From Tillus elongatus (Eukaryota > Arthropoda > Insecta > Coleoptera > Cleridae): a stretch of 64,000 nt of DNA. Shown here piece by piece: positions 1 to 11,702 of the stretch (positions are counted from its first letter, which is position 1; the number at the start of each line of letters is the position of its first letter). The stretch is taken from assembly GCA_964006375.1 (NCBI GenBank), contig OZ023267.1, positions 37,893,766 to 37,957,765 of the forward strand. The letters run 5' to 3'. The notes under the pieces are model-generated. The model worked only from the letters and a program-made list of their open reading frames with translations, was not told the DNA's origin and searched no databases. Made by a program: the position numbers and the translations under genes.

Positions 1-191
1 TCTAAGACCCTAACCTTTAAAATAAGTTATGTTGAATTCTTTTACACAGGAACAATACGTATGCAATCAGGACTCTTAAAACTTGTGTAAATATTGCAAA
101 TTTTGAAAATATATTAATTCTTTATTTAAAATCGAAACTCAAAAATTAATAAAGAATATATAAACCCTGGATAAATAATCATTTCAAGTGA

Positions 192-302
192 ACAGCTATA
201 GCTCGTTGAAAAAACCGGTTCTCCTGCTATCAGCGAAGTTAAACAACCTCGGGTGTGGTCAGTTCTTGGATGGGTGACCACCTGGGAGCATCGTCTACTG
301 TT
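192..302 (+). pseudogene. 5S rRNA-like pseudogene or 5S-derived SINE head
   Basis: About 111 bases align along the length of a eukaryotic 5S rRNA. The internal promoter order is preserved: an A-box-like AGTTAAACAACCTCGGG at 238, an intermediate element TTGGATGGGTGACC at 266, and a C-box-like ACCACCTGGGAGCA at 277. The 5' end is degraded and shorter than the usual 120 nt, so a functional gene is unlikely. Its 3' end abuts, at about 303-306, the point where a mariner-type transposase fragment on the other strand breaks off, so it may have arrived by insertion. No A-rich tail or clear target duplication is visible. Confidence 0.72.
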
Positions 303-305
303 ACT

Positions 306-836
306 CACTCCTGTTTTGGCGATCCACTTCCTGCATCCATCGAGAATTTTTTCTGACCAGTAATGCATATTGTGCAAATTAACTTTCCCACAACTAGTAA
401 AAGTTGCTTCGTCAGTCTCTAAAATCTGGGAGGGAAATTGGCGATCTTCATTGCGTATATTCCCTAACTAATAACAATAATTCAGCTGACTGTCAAAATC
501 GGTACCTGAAAGGGCCTGATGTAGAACTGCATGGTAGAGATGTAGCTTAAAATCCTTTAGAATGCGAAACAATGTAGTGCAAGTTATACCTAAGTGTGAA
601 GAAATGTTTCTAATGCTCAAGTGCGGATCCACTTGCATTTTTTTGAAATTTAAAAAAATCCGCTCAGACCATATGCTACGGGCAAAATTTGTGAAAATAA
701 ACATTTTCGTCATAAAATTACAAAATCTATGAACATCTTCAATATCAGACGTAATACAATAAAACCGTCTGCCTTTTTTTCCCATAGTGGAAATGGGCTC
801 CCACGTTACTACCCACCTAGTCGGATCCAGGATCAT
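306..836 (-). pseudogene. IS630/mariner-like transposase fragment
   Basis: On the - strand, 468-836 encodes a helix-turn-helix segment (NISSHLGITCTTLFRILK) followed by a block ending in DFDSQLNYC, typical of the DNA-binding domain of IS630/Tc1/mariner transposases. After a frameshift near 465 the reading continues as the first catalytic block, with LETDEATF (first Asp) and NLHNMHYWSEK. It ends near WMQEVDRQ at about 306, where 5S-like sequence begins. The second and third catalytic residues are absent. It is an inactive fragment of the same broad family as the copies at 11343 and 41210. Confidence 0.75.
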
Positions 837-839
837 CTA

Positions 840-2362
840 ATATAACGATCTTATACAGTTTTGGCCCTAATGCTATGAGACATGGTTCCGGTCGTGGGCT
901 CTCGTACGATCAGGGTCGTCCATGAAAGAACTAACATTGACAGATGAAAAACATTGCGATATTTTGAGTAACAGTTCAGTTTAGGCTATTAACTTGTTGT
1001 GAAGGACAGGAAGAATAATGTCATGCTATAAATTAACGATAATTCAAAATTAACCCCAAATATTTGTCAAATATAAAGAAATACATTGAAATCGCACGTA
1101 ACTTTGATGATGGAGCTTTACCAACATTCAAAATGTCATAATGAAATTACGTTAATGTACAAGAATAATGAGGTGATTGCATAGAGCCAGATGTACCTGG
1201 GTGCGACGTGAATTGTTAATATTTGTGCCGCTGTAAACACGAAATGTGTTTGCGCGCATTCAAATAATTTATGAATGGACTCAAAACTGTTTTTGATTAA
1301 TTAAATCTAGTCCATTTTAATTAAGTACGTGTATCTCATTTTACCATGTGCACGGAATTTACCTCCAGCTGACCGAAAAATAAATAAACTCTCGCAACAA
1401 AGAATAACACTTTGCATAAATTATTTCCCCTGCCTATATGTACATGTAATTAAATAAGTAGACTTCAAAAGCACAGTGTGCCGTTTTGTTATTCAATTAT
1501 AATTTCGAAATAAACAATATAAAATATATATTTTCCGGGTTGCATGCATATTAAATCTGCTTCAATTATTAATTGCTCACGTAATTTTTAATTCATGCGA
1601 AGTGAAAATACAAATTGCTAGAATATTAGTTTTTCCAGGAGCATAGGTGCATGCTTATTTTCATTTGGTGGTTGATAGTTGGTTTTATGACGGAACATAT
1701 GTAGCAATTTGCAGTAATTGCAGATATAAAATCATTGTTCACAATCAATTAGTACGAAAAATATAATAGATATTTATATGCACATAAAATCACTTACATA
1801 TATATATTTTATATTTCCGCCAATGCGTGTTCACTTTATCAACATATTTACAGTTCATGGAATATTTAAGCGCATTACATCGGTAATAAATGAAAATGTT
1901 TACCCCTGTTATAACAGCTAAACTAATGTTGGGATTTTTCAACATTAATCAACTTTTGTGGCGAACAATTATTTAGAAAAAATTAAAACGACTGAAAATG
2001 ACATTTTCTATTAAAATTTAAATTCGTTGATGTAAGTATAATGAACTGCAAAAAATATCAAGTAAACGTAATAATTATCGTGATGAATAATTAAAGGTCT
2101 CACGGAAAGTTTGAACCGTGGCATATCGTTCAACCGACAGTTTTTTCGGCCGACAGTTCGTTTAGTCGACACGACAATAGAGCCGGTATTCGAGCGAGAA
2201 TACCGCTTTTTTTAGTATTTGGCTGGCCGACTGGGTGAATCGTTGTTTCCTTGTATAAAACCTAAGATTGATCAATGCTTCATATTTAGTTGCGAAACAT
2301 GACATATAAGCGAAATTGAAATAAAAATGCCAATTTATATGCGGGGCAATACGCACTCTTTG
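840..2362. other. Non-repetitive intronic stretch, no gene seen
   Basis: No credible ORF and none of the window's repeat families occur here. The part from about 1180 to 1700 mixes GC-containing unique sequence with AT-rich homeodomain-type core sites (for example GATTAATTAAAT near 1295). It is a candidate intronic regulatory region of toy; that role is inference only. Confidence 0.4.
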
Positions 2363-2420
2363 TATGTTTAATATGGCTTACCTAATTGCATAGCATTATT
2401 TTGAGGTTTAGTTTGATTTT
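2363..2420 (+). repeat. Left 58-bp direct repeat flanking a HINE-like copy
   Basis: This stretch, containing GGCTTACCTAATTG and AGCATTATTTTGAGG, recurs at 3793-3850 with about 3-4 differences. The two copies bracket the HINE-like element exactly. The length is far above a normal target duplication. Confidence 0.8.
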
Positions 2421-3786
<1,366 letters not shown>

Positions 3787-3792
3787 TTTTTT

Positions 3793-3850
3793 TATGTTTA
3801 AAATGGCTTACCTAATTGTGTAGCATTATTTTGAGGTTTAGTTTGATTTT
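3793..3850 (+). repeat. Right 58-bp direct repeat flanking a HINE-like copy
   Basis: Second copy of the 2363-2420 sequence, separated from the T1 end by an oligo-T run. Confidence 0.8.
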
Positions 3851-3924
3851 GATTTTTGTTTTGCTTTAATATAACATTGTAAAAAAATATGTTTAAGTTA
3901 TTAGATACAAATTAACACACTTAT

Positions 3925-3990
3925 GGGTTCCCTCACGGCTCGTCCGCGGCCCTGCCGCCCCGATAGCACTGCAACCTTTGGTTGATTGTG
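3925..3990 (-). repeat. Fragment of non-LTR retrotransposon 3' UTR
   Basis: The block with GGCTCGTCCGCG, GCCCCGAT and a terminal TTGTGCAT is shared with 6790-6860. That second copy is the 3' UTR of a clear non-LTR element, so this is a relic of the same family in the same orientation. Confidence 0.6.
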
Positions 3991-4137
3991 CATTACACTT
4001 ATGGGTAGTTAATTGTTATATATGTTGAGTTAGATATAAATAAAAATACTTATGGATAAATCGTTGTTTTTGAAGAAGATATAAAAAAGGTAAGATGCTT
4101 ACTGGCAATTAGGCCAATGCTGACCCTTTTTGCTCAT

Positions 4138-4395
4138 CTAAACTAACCTACCCTCCATCTTAAGCCCGATCTCAGCGACAGAAGTGATTGAAAAATCATC
4201 GCGTCTCGAACCGTCGTCCCCAGAGTCCGAATTGGGAAGTTTCAATTGACTTTCCAACATGGCCACGGCAGCGCTTGAAGAAGATATAAATACTTGTAAG
4301 CCTGAAGTACAATGTCCACACTCAAAGCAAGTACGGAGAATGACAGGCAGTTCTGTTATTGTCGTAAAAAATTGGATGATATAAGTTTTATTCAA
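4138..4395 (-). CDS. Unrecognised 85-codon ORF, possibly retroelement ORF1 relic
   Basis: The ORF contains a CxxC pair (CFECGHC) followed by a serine-rich segment and an acidic stretch (SDSGDD). It lies on the same strand as, and just upstream of, the non-LTR 3' UTR relic at 3925-3990, so it may be a surviving piece of that element's first ORF. The length is close to what chance allows in AT-rich DNA and I do not recognise a family. Confidence 0.2.
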   Translation of the reverse strand: MNKTYIIQFFTTITELPVILRTCFECGHCTSGLQVFISSSSAAVAMLESQLKLPNSDSGDDGSRRDDFSITSVAEIGLKMEGRLV

Positions 4396-4621
4396 TTTTT
4401 CATTAAAAAAATTATGATTTAAAGAAAAAAAACAGATTTTAATAAACTTTCTATTTTATTCTTTTATTGCCAAATATTTTCCAAAAAGCTGTCTTTTACA
4501 TTATTTTTTATTGCCTTTATTGGCGGCAATATAATTTTTCAAAATTTATTATGTTTTTTTAATAATCAATAAATATTATTTTATATTACTTTTTAATGCT
4601 TATTTGCTGCAAACACACACA

Positions 4622-4626
<5 letters not shown>

Positions 4627-4710
<84 letters not shown>

Positions 4711-4711
4711 T
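4627..4711. repeat. (TA)n tract
   Basis: TA run with one TATG interruption. The short ORFs coding for Tyr-Ile repeats across it are simple translations of the repeat. Confidence 0.9.
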
Positions 4712-4858
4712 TACTTAAAAATTGTGGGAAAGCCGTCAGTTGCAAAATAAAACTCTTTATTAATAGCCGAGCTTTCGGAAAAGTTTATTCCATTCTCAAG
4801 GCTTCAACATGGAAAGGAAAAAGTTTACAATTTACTAAGGAAAAATATAAAAGTTTTA

Positions 4859-4861
<3 letters not shown>

Positions 4862-4931
<70 letters not shown>
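4862..4931. repeat. (TA)n tract
   Basis: TA run of about 35 units followed by ACTAGCTGCGTC, which may be a worn T1 end. Confidence 0.9.
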
Positions 4932-4932
<1 letters not shown>

Positions 4933-6600
4933 TAGCTGCGTCAACACATTTTTGTTATTGCAAATGGATGACTCTTATGAAGTGCCTTTTTTCAAAGATC
5001 AGAAAAAAATCTGTTAATTTGGCGATTTAGATTTGCTTTCAAATGATCTTATAAATCCAAAACAATGGTTCTTTTAACTTAATCATAGGTACCTATACTA
5101 TCTCAACACGCAAAGGTGTTAAGCAAGTTGCCTATTGCATAAACTTAACACTCGCAGGATGAGATATAGTCGGCCAGTATATTATTGTATTTACGCCTAA
5201 ATGAATTGGTGTACGCAGGGGTTGCATACATTTAGGAGCTGTCAGTCGACCAATACGCACTCGTTTAAACTGTAAAATGAATAATTTGGACAGCAAGGCA
5301 GAAACTACCACCCAATGTTCTTGTAGAACCGTTAGTGACAGACTAAGAAGCTTCAATTTTGTTGTAAACTTTCTGAGTGACAGTAGATGAAATATTGTGG
5401 CAGTTGGACGTTTAGAGAAGAAACTAATGAAAATTACCTTTACTATGTAGCAAAATTGAAGATTCTATCTCAACGCGAAATTGAGTTATTTTGATTTAAA
5501 GTATTTGTCTGAAAATTCACTACCTTAATGCACTTGCTACACCGAGATCTTTTTAACACTTACTCTTTTTATGAACAAAATTATGTTTAATAAAAATTCG
5601 TCGCAACAAGACAATTGCTGTATCTTTTTTTTTTGAAACTCATAAAATAAAATAAAATAAAAATAATGTAATTTGTCATATGAGACTGGCAAACAGGTCG
5701 ACTTCAAATTAATAATTTTTCTGAAAATGTTTTAGACAGATCAAATGAGGTAATAATTTAATGTAACATAAATTTAAGAAGTTATCGAACACATGTCACA
5801 CATTTTTGGTTCTCCAGAAGCCGCATTTGTTATAGAATCTTTGTTTGGAAATCATTGAATCTGACATTACGTACCGGACACCTCTCCAGAAATAATTGAC
5901 TGTTCTAAAGTTACAATCCAAATTGCCACAAAACATATATTTCAAATAAAATTTTGCTAATATTCTTAATGAAAATTCACAAATATTTGCATTTTCTCAA
6001 GAAAAACTGATTTTTTTGCGTTGTTTAACAAACTCATCCAAGCTATTAAAAGACAGAAAAAACTCAACCATTCGCGTCAAAAGTAAATAAAACCTTGAAA
6101 GTGCATTTTGTCTAGAGAAATTAGATATAAAAGTTGAAACAAATAAATTACCTTATTCTACTTTTTTTTAAACAATCATAAACAATAACAATTGTATTAA
6201 AAAAAAATTCACCCAGTAAGTGTCATGTTATGGCAGCAAATTCTCTGAACCTGAACTTCTATAAATAAAATCTCTATTTAAAATTTAAAACATCTACAGG
6301 GCTACATGCATTTTGAGCATAATTCGAAACGCATACCGGTTCCGCTTCAATTACACCTCATCAGCGTGCTATACTAATCACAGTCAAAATACACCGAAAG
6401 TAATTGGGCTAAGGTAGCCAGCCTCAGAATGCATTGTGAGCTGTACGACAGAGTCGAGATCCCGGTTGATAACCAGGTAGTATGTTGTCACGACAGCTCC
6501 AGTAAACACAAAATGTAATTAATAGAGACTGTGTATACAATAAACCAACTATTTTGTAAATCGTCAGCACTTGAATTTTCTTTCATAGTACATGGACAAT
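4932..6600. other. Degraded intronic stretch with one HINE-like T1 end
   Basis: No gene is recognisable. An inverted, mutated T1 end lies at 5511-5550 (AATTCACTACC then GCACTTGCTAC). The rest is AT-rich, apparently decayed repeat. The - strand ORF at 5132-5356 has no family features that I can name. Confidence 0.4.
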
Positions 6601-6609
6601 GTGTGTAAG

Positions 6610-6656
6610 GCTAGATGCACTCAGGCGTTTCTATTTATGGTCAGAATGCATCTAGC
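6610..6656. repeat. Short inverted repeat (10-bp arms)
   Basis: GCTAGATGCA at 6610-6619 is the exact complement of 6647-6656, with a 27-base spacer. It lies just beyond the 3' side of the Tc1-like reading frame and may belong to that element's noncoding end. Confidence 0.6.
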
Positions 6657-6719
6657 AGAATGCATAATTAAATTTAGCTATTAAAATTCGAGACGTTTAA
6701 TGATTATTCAATCGGTGAC

Positions 6720-6767
6720 AGGTCTGGGGAGCGAGAAGGCCATGGAAGCAGGCTCACGTTATTTTCT
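6720..6767 (-). pseudogene. Tc1-like transposase, C-terminal catalytic block
   Basis: Read on the - strand this encodes LPWPSRSPDLSPIE, the block carrying the third acidic residue (Glu) of Tc1-type transposases, followed by a stop. Removing the non-LTR insertion at 6780-7449 with one target duplication joins it in frame to the second catalytic block near 7465. There the family motif QQDNARPH reads QQYNARSH, so the second Asp is lost. The restored spacing is 34 residues, as in DD34E Tc1 elements. Confidence 0.82.
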
Positions 6768-6779
6768 TGTAAGAACCTT
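6768..6779. repeat. Target site duplication (left) of non-LTR insertion
   Basis: TGTAAGAACCTT, matched 11/12 by TGTGAGAACCTT at 7450-7461 on the far side of the element. Confidence 0.75.
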
Positions 6780-7449
6780 TTTCCCCCTTAGGGCTCGTCC
6801 GCGTCTTTGCTGCCCCGATGACACCGCAGCCTATGGCTAATTGTGCATGCCCTTTGTCTTTTCTACTCCACTCATTCCAAAATCACTGTGCCTTGAACTA
6901 GTCTGCATAGAAATTGGTAGGGTGAAGTTTAATATTGCTCTGTCTCCGGTCTAGGCTGCCCGTAGATCAGTTGTCTTTTGCCGTCCAGAGCTTTACACTC
7001 GCACCAGATGTGCTGGGCTGATTCCTCCCCCTCGCTGCATAGTCTGCATGCCAGGTCCCCCTCAAACCGCCACATTTTATGCAGTTGTTTCTTGATGACC
7101 CTGTATCCCGTCAAGAGTTCTGTTATGTTCCTGGGCTGTCCTCTGCTAAGATTTAGCAGCTCCACAGCTCTCTTTGAACTGAGTTCCTCAATTACTGACT
7201 TCCCATGCCTGAGCCCTGGACAGTCTGACCAGTATACCTTATGTTAGTTTCTGACCCAGGACTTAATGGATCGCCTGGCAGTGCTCTTCGTCACGCCCAG
7301 GACCGGTTCTGGTCTCATAAATGGTTTTGCTGATCCTCTCTCCGCGAGACTGTCAGCTTCTTCATTGCTTTTGACCCCCGAGTGACCTGGCACCCAAAGG
7401 AGGGTGACCTGGAATTTACCATTGGGCTGCTTTGGGCCTTAAAGGCTGC
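6780..7449 (-). mobile_element. 5'-truncated non-LTR retrotransposon (RNase H and 3' UTR)
   Basis: On the - strand the 5' side encodes the end of an RNase H domain (LLWVPGHSGVKSNEEADSLA). A zinc-binding-like tail follows, CRLCSEGEESAQHIWCECKAL, in which the Cys/His spacing fits the C-terminus of jockey/R1-group polymerases. The 3' UTR contains the GGCTCGTCCGCG block (complement) and ends in a short A-rich tail next to a 12-bp target duplication. Only the last 670 bp were inserted, the usual outcome of incomplete target-primed reverse transcription. The insertion split a Tc1-like transposase. At least one frame change and a stop near 7250 show it is dead. Confidence 0.82.
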
Positions 7450-8072
7450 TGTGAGAACCTTGTAATAACCCTTGATGTATGAGAACGTGCGTTGTATTGT
7501 TGGAAAAGGGGTTAAATTAGGTATGACACTGAGACAAGCTGCAGTACATTGTAATGTAATCATTTTCATTCCAATTTCTGTCAATAGAAACTACAGGTTC
7601 CCTTCTACCGTATGTAATCGCACCGCATACCATTTCCCCACTTGTAAGAGCCGTCTGTTGTTCCACAGAAAATTCTAAATTTCTGTGTTCTCAAAGTAAT
7701 CGCCTCACTCTTCTGCGATCATCGGGGACCTAACGGCAGAATCGGGGCTCGTCAGAGAACACAACACGATTCCATTCACCATTCCCATTTCATCTGTCGT
7801 TACACTAGTCAAGCTGGGCGGCACGATTTCGAGGTGTTAGTGTGAGACATAAAAATGGTTTATACGAACAAAGCCCAAAAGCGCAGATTCTGCAATATAT
7901 CGTTGCCATATAGACTCTTTGGTGTAGAACTCCCTGCTGAGTATTTCTAATCGACCGTGTTGTGGAAACTCTGTTTTGTAAAGCTGCAAACCTCAAATGA
8001 CGATCTTCCCGTGCTGATATTGGTAGAGATCGTGCGGATCCTTGACGGCGGTTACGAATTCCTTCTTCAGAC
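7450..8072 (-). pseudogene. Tc1-like transposase, central part
   Basis: The - strand reading, with several frameshifts, shows the Tc1 helix-turn-helix region (EEGIRNRRQGSARS, AREDRHLRFAAL), a segment like LTPRNRAAQLDWC, and the second catalytic block QQYNARSHTSRVI. In that block Tyr replaces the usual Asp. The first-Asp region (VVFSDESRF in family members) is frameshifted near 7750. The gene is interrupted by a hAT-like element at 8073 and a non-LTR element at 7449. It is clearly inactive and is the oldest layer of this nest. Confidence 0.8.
8065..8072. repeat. 8-bp target duplication (left) of hAT-like element
   Basis: CTTCAGAC, repeated exactly at 9576-9583. Confidence 0.9.
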
Positions 8073-8097
8073 TAGTGCTGGGAATTTATCCGTTTAT

Positions 8098-8245
8098 GTA
8101 TTCGAATATTTGTTCCGAAAGCTTCACGACTATTCGAGTATTCGAATATTCGTGGAGTATTCGAATATTCGTGGAGTATTCAAATATTCGAATATTCGTC
8201 GAGTATTCGAATATTCGCAGAGTATTCGAATATTCGCACAGTAAA
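8098..8245. repeat. Left subterminal array of ATTCGAATATTCG palindromes
   Basis: At least six overlapping copies of the palindromic ATTCGAATATTCG unit separated by GTGGAGT, GTCGAGT or GCAGAGT spacers. Confidence 0.9.
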
Positions 8246-9444
8246 AAACACTCCCCTAAGCCCATGGATGTGTCTTGTTCTCATTTTTTGAATCTGCCTC
8301 TGTTTTCTAGAAATTTAGCTATTTAATTCTTAACTTTCAAATAATTCCGGAAATGTTTCATTGTTTATTTTAGAAAAATTAATGACGATTATAATGTTGG
8401 TATATTATAATGTAGGTTGCAAGACGAACATGTAATCATTGCCGTGCTGTTAGTATATCTAAGAATCTCTTGCATTTCTATTTTCGAATTTATGATCATC
8501 TATGTGTTAAAGGGTAAATTCATGTTTGTTTTCATTGCATTATTCAAATGCGATATGGATAACCACCAGCCGATTTGTTAGAACATACAATACAATAACT
8601 TTATCATCATATTTTGATTACATTTTGGTGTTTATGAACTTCTATGCGCCGCCTATGAGTTAAAGGACAAATACGGCTTTCGACTTACTCAAGTGTTTTC
8701 AGCTAACTTTAAACAAACTATACCTCAATCTGGAAATAATTTATCGCTTTCAACTCGATAAAAGCGCCCTACAATTCAAAGTTTCAAAATTTGTTGCGAC
8801 ACCTTCCGCTTAGTAATCCGGCATAGGCTGTTTCTCTGCAGATTTTTTTTGGCTCATAAAGGCGTGAAGAAACGGAAAGATTAATAGAAATACTCGACAA
8901 AATTATACGGTTCTTAGAAATATTTAGTTGAAACCAAGCAAAGAGAGCCTGTACATTGCAAAGCTAACAAATTATTCATAATGACTTATTTGAAGGATCT
9001 ACTTTTTTCTCCTAGTGCTTCCTGCTGTGAGTGCTTCTAAGACTCTTCTGGGGATCATTGTGTTGTGTGTTGTCTTCTTTCATGGCTGCGGTCGTCAGAC
9101 CATTCGCACATTTTTTCCGGCATCTTGGTTTGGATCCCATCTCTATGCTACTTTTCTTTTGATATATACATATATACACATATATACATACATACATAAC
9201 AGAGATATTAGTTTACATTTTGTGATACTTTTTATATATTTTCATACAATACTTTTGTGTTTTTGTTTGTTATAAATATGACGGATATTCTTTTTTTTTA
9301 TCTGTTTACACTATATATTTATATATTTTCATACAATATTTCTGTGTTTTTGTATGTTTTAAATATGACGGATATTCTTTTTTTGAGCTGTTTACACTTT
9401 TTTTTAAAATCTATTTACTACTGGGGATCATTCCCAGCCATAAT

Positions 9445-9560
9445 ATTTCGAATATTCAAATATTCGAATATTCGAATATATTCGAATAGGTGAATACACT
9501 CTCGTTGAAATAATTAGTATTCGAATACTCGAATATTCGAATATTCCAACTACTCGTATT
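9445..9560. repeat. Right subterminal array of ATTCGAATATTCG palindromes
   Basis: Mirror array near the right terminus of the hAT-like element, less regular than the left one. Confidence 0.88.
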
Positions 9561-9575
9561 CGATTCCCAGACCTA

Positions 9576-9702
9576 CTTCAGACCAACTGGACTAACATTG
9601 CGGTCGAAAATTTGTCTGATTGAATAACCGGCTTCCCGCATCCAACCATCTTTAGAATTCACTGAAATGGTTGTAATTGTTTTGTAAACAGCGCCTTGGC
9701 AT
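9576..9702 (-). pseudogene. Tc1-like transposase, N-terminal start
   Basis: The - strand reading from an ATG at 9702 gives MPRRCLQNNYNHFSEF and then, after a frameshift, GWMREAGYSIRQI. This is the N-terminal helix-turn-helix of Tc1-family transposases. It connects across the hAT-like insertion to the central part at 7450-8072 once the element and one 8-bp duplication are removed. Confidence 0.75.
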
Positions 9703-11140
9703 AATGACGCAAATTTAAAGAGATATTTTTTTGATAAAGTAAAATGTGTAGAATTGTGCAATTGGTCGACTCTCACTGAGTGTTCCGATTTTTTTTTTTG
9801 CAGTCAGTATATATGCAGGAAGTTTGAGGTAAAATTTTTATCTTTATTAGATTAACCATTATTGAAAAATTTAGGTTGCTATCCACACATACACAATGAT
9901 GTCTGAAAAGCACGTTCGCTAAGCATTTCATTTTACATTTTATTGCAGTATCGTTAAATTAATAGACAATGTGTATAGGTATTTATTTTCAAGTTACCTG
10001 TGAATTTATATCCTAAAACGATAGAGTTTTATCACAACTTTATGTAAACATATAACCTGTTACATTATTAACTAAACTCCAAGCTTTCAGAGAGCATTTT
10101 CACTTTTTTTGTTGTAATTTTGATAATTTGTATGCCAAGAAGAACGTTTCCACGTTTTATTTCTAAAACAGAAAGTCCACCTATTCATCTGCTGAAACCA
10201 ACCGTGGCATAATCCAGCAACAACAACGCTTTGAGTAAGAATTTTTATTTCTGTTGTTTCCATTAAAGGAATTTTTTATAGCGGCAACAAAAAGGGACAT
10301 TTTTCAGCGGCGTTAATCGAGATCCGTCCCTCGCAAGCCTGCCGTTGTCGAGTGTTACGACGAAATTTACCGCTAACACAATTACCGGTTTAGATTGGGC
10401 AGCAAAAGTTCACTCGCACGGAAGTTATGTTCATTTTGAAACGGCCGCCCTCTGCAAACTAAATTATTTTATCTCTCTGCGTTTCCATGCCAAGCCTATC
10501 CGCCTCTGCCTTCACCTCCCTTGAGTTTTGCCATCACTACCTATGTTCGAATTTGCTGCAATCGCTAATTTTTCAAATTAGGTATATGTATGCTATTTGT
10601 AATATTTTAACTTTGACTATGATTTAAAAATCCCCATTCTGTGCAAAAATTAGTTTTTTACATTTACATTTTAGCCAATTTTTTCCTAGAACAATTTTGC
10701 TAATGAGGTTGAGATTTTGAAAGCGTTTCAATGCGATATCTCGAAAACGGTTTGATTTTTTTGTGTGAAATTTTAATGAAGTAATAGGGAGATGGATGGA
10801 CATATTTAAAATTATTTCTGACATTTACCTCTCCTCTCTATTTTAAGAGGTGGAGGGTAACATTGGATTTTTGATTAGGATGATTTATTTTTTTAATAAC
10901 ATTCAAATCACAAAAAAAACTAGGTATGTGCACAAAACATTTTTTGACTTGACAGGTGGATTGGTCGACAGTTCCGGTCAACTGGCCTGCTAGGTTCCCC
11001 AATTTGACCCCACTTAATTATTTCTATTAGGACAATGTGATGGCGATTGCACCTACATTTTTTGATGATATGAAAACAGAATCGGCTTTGCAGGCTCATT
11101 AATGACAACTGAAATGTTGCAGTATGTATGGGAGTCATTT
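9703..11140. other. Mostly unique intronic sequence, no gene seen
   Basis: The segment 10250-10570 is noticeably less AT-rich than its surroundings and contains none of the window's repeats, so it is a candidate conserved noncoding element. The remainder is AT-rich. No ORF over about 70 codons with recognisable features. Confidence 0.4.
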
Positions 11141-11180
11141 ACACAGCAAGTGTGTTACGGTGGTGAATTTTCATAGAAAT
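11141..11180 (+). repeat. HINE-like T1 end, solo, with compensated hairpin
   Basis: The small terminal hairpin reads ACACA-GCAAG-TGTGT instead of ACGCA-GCAAG-TGCGT. The G-C pair is replaced by A-T on both sides, followed by GGTGGTGAATTTTCAT. Confidence 0.75.
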
Positions 11181-11223
11181 GACCTGGCACCAAACATTTT
11201 TTCATTATATGCTTATAACTTTT

Positions 11224-11342
11224 AAGCGAATTTTCATAAAGAAAAATTTCGGAATAATTTCTTCAGATGAGCGCGAATTTGGGTCCCTAGAACCTAAAAG
11301 GAACCTAAAAAGTCCGTTAAAATGCTTATATGTTTAGAGATA
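11224..11342 (-). mobile_element. HINE-like hairpin end, split by a mariner
   Basis: A hairpin end (AGCGAATTTTC and an imperfect complement) followed by the conserved arm (GATGAGCGCG, TCCCTAGAACC) runs to 11342. The expected body resumes at 13153 with CCGAGCAATAACC. The intervening 1.8 kb is a mariner inserted at a TA, probably in the element's (TA)n tract. Confidence 0.7.
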
Positions 11343-11637
11343 GCGATTTAATTTTTTGTACAGATGCAAAACGTCACTAGGCTGTTTGAATAGCCTACCC
11401 ACTTCAAATGTCAGATGTCAACCCAGCCTACTATGATTTCAGGAATAGGGCCAATTCTCTATATTTCTCGATGTGTTAGAGATATTAAAGAAAGTTACTT
11501 TAAAAAGTTATTCAGAATAAAATTGTAACTGCAGATCCCGAGTTTCAAGTCAAAATTCGAATTTTAACTTTTTTGTAAATTTTTAGACAGTCCAAATTTT
11601 CCATCAGATTTTAACAGGTAGATTGTCATGGAAACAA
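11343..11637 (+). repeat. Left long terminal inverted repeat of mariner
   Basis: Pairs with 12858-13150; the outermost 21 positions match at about 19. Confidence 0.85.
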
Positions 11638-11702
11638 ATTGGCACCTTGTAAAATATTGAAAAAAATGTCAAATTGACATTAACTGTGAGTTTGCCAGCA
11701 AA

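Larger units (their letters stand above)
8073..9575. mobile_element. hAT-like non-autonomous element (1.5 kb)
   Basis: The termini TAGTGCTGGGAAT and, inverted, TAGGTCTGGGAAT match at 11 of 13 positions and are hAT-type. Identical 8-bp duplications (CTTCAGAC) flank it, as expected for hAT. Both subterminal regions are packed with ATTCGAATATTCG palindromes (8098-8245 and 9445-9560), possible transposase-binding arrays. No transposase is intact. A - strand segment near 9020-9150 with Cys and His residues (PRCRKKCANGLTTAAMK) might be a worn BED finger, but this is weak. The two nearly identical segments at about 9240-9290 and 9325-9380 (ATATGACGGATATTC) are an internal duplication. Confidence 0.88.

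Noticed and set aside
192..302. Functional 5S rRNA gene
   Set aside because: Shortened and mutated at the 5' end, single copy, no terminator T run directly after the gene body.
4693..4935. ORFs of 75-130 codons encoding Tyr-Ile repeats (here and at 14513, 27992, 33218, 33671, 34542, 35899, 51057 and others)
   Set aside because: They are translations of (TA)n microsatellites in either strand and carry no gene-like sequence.
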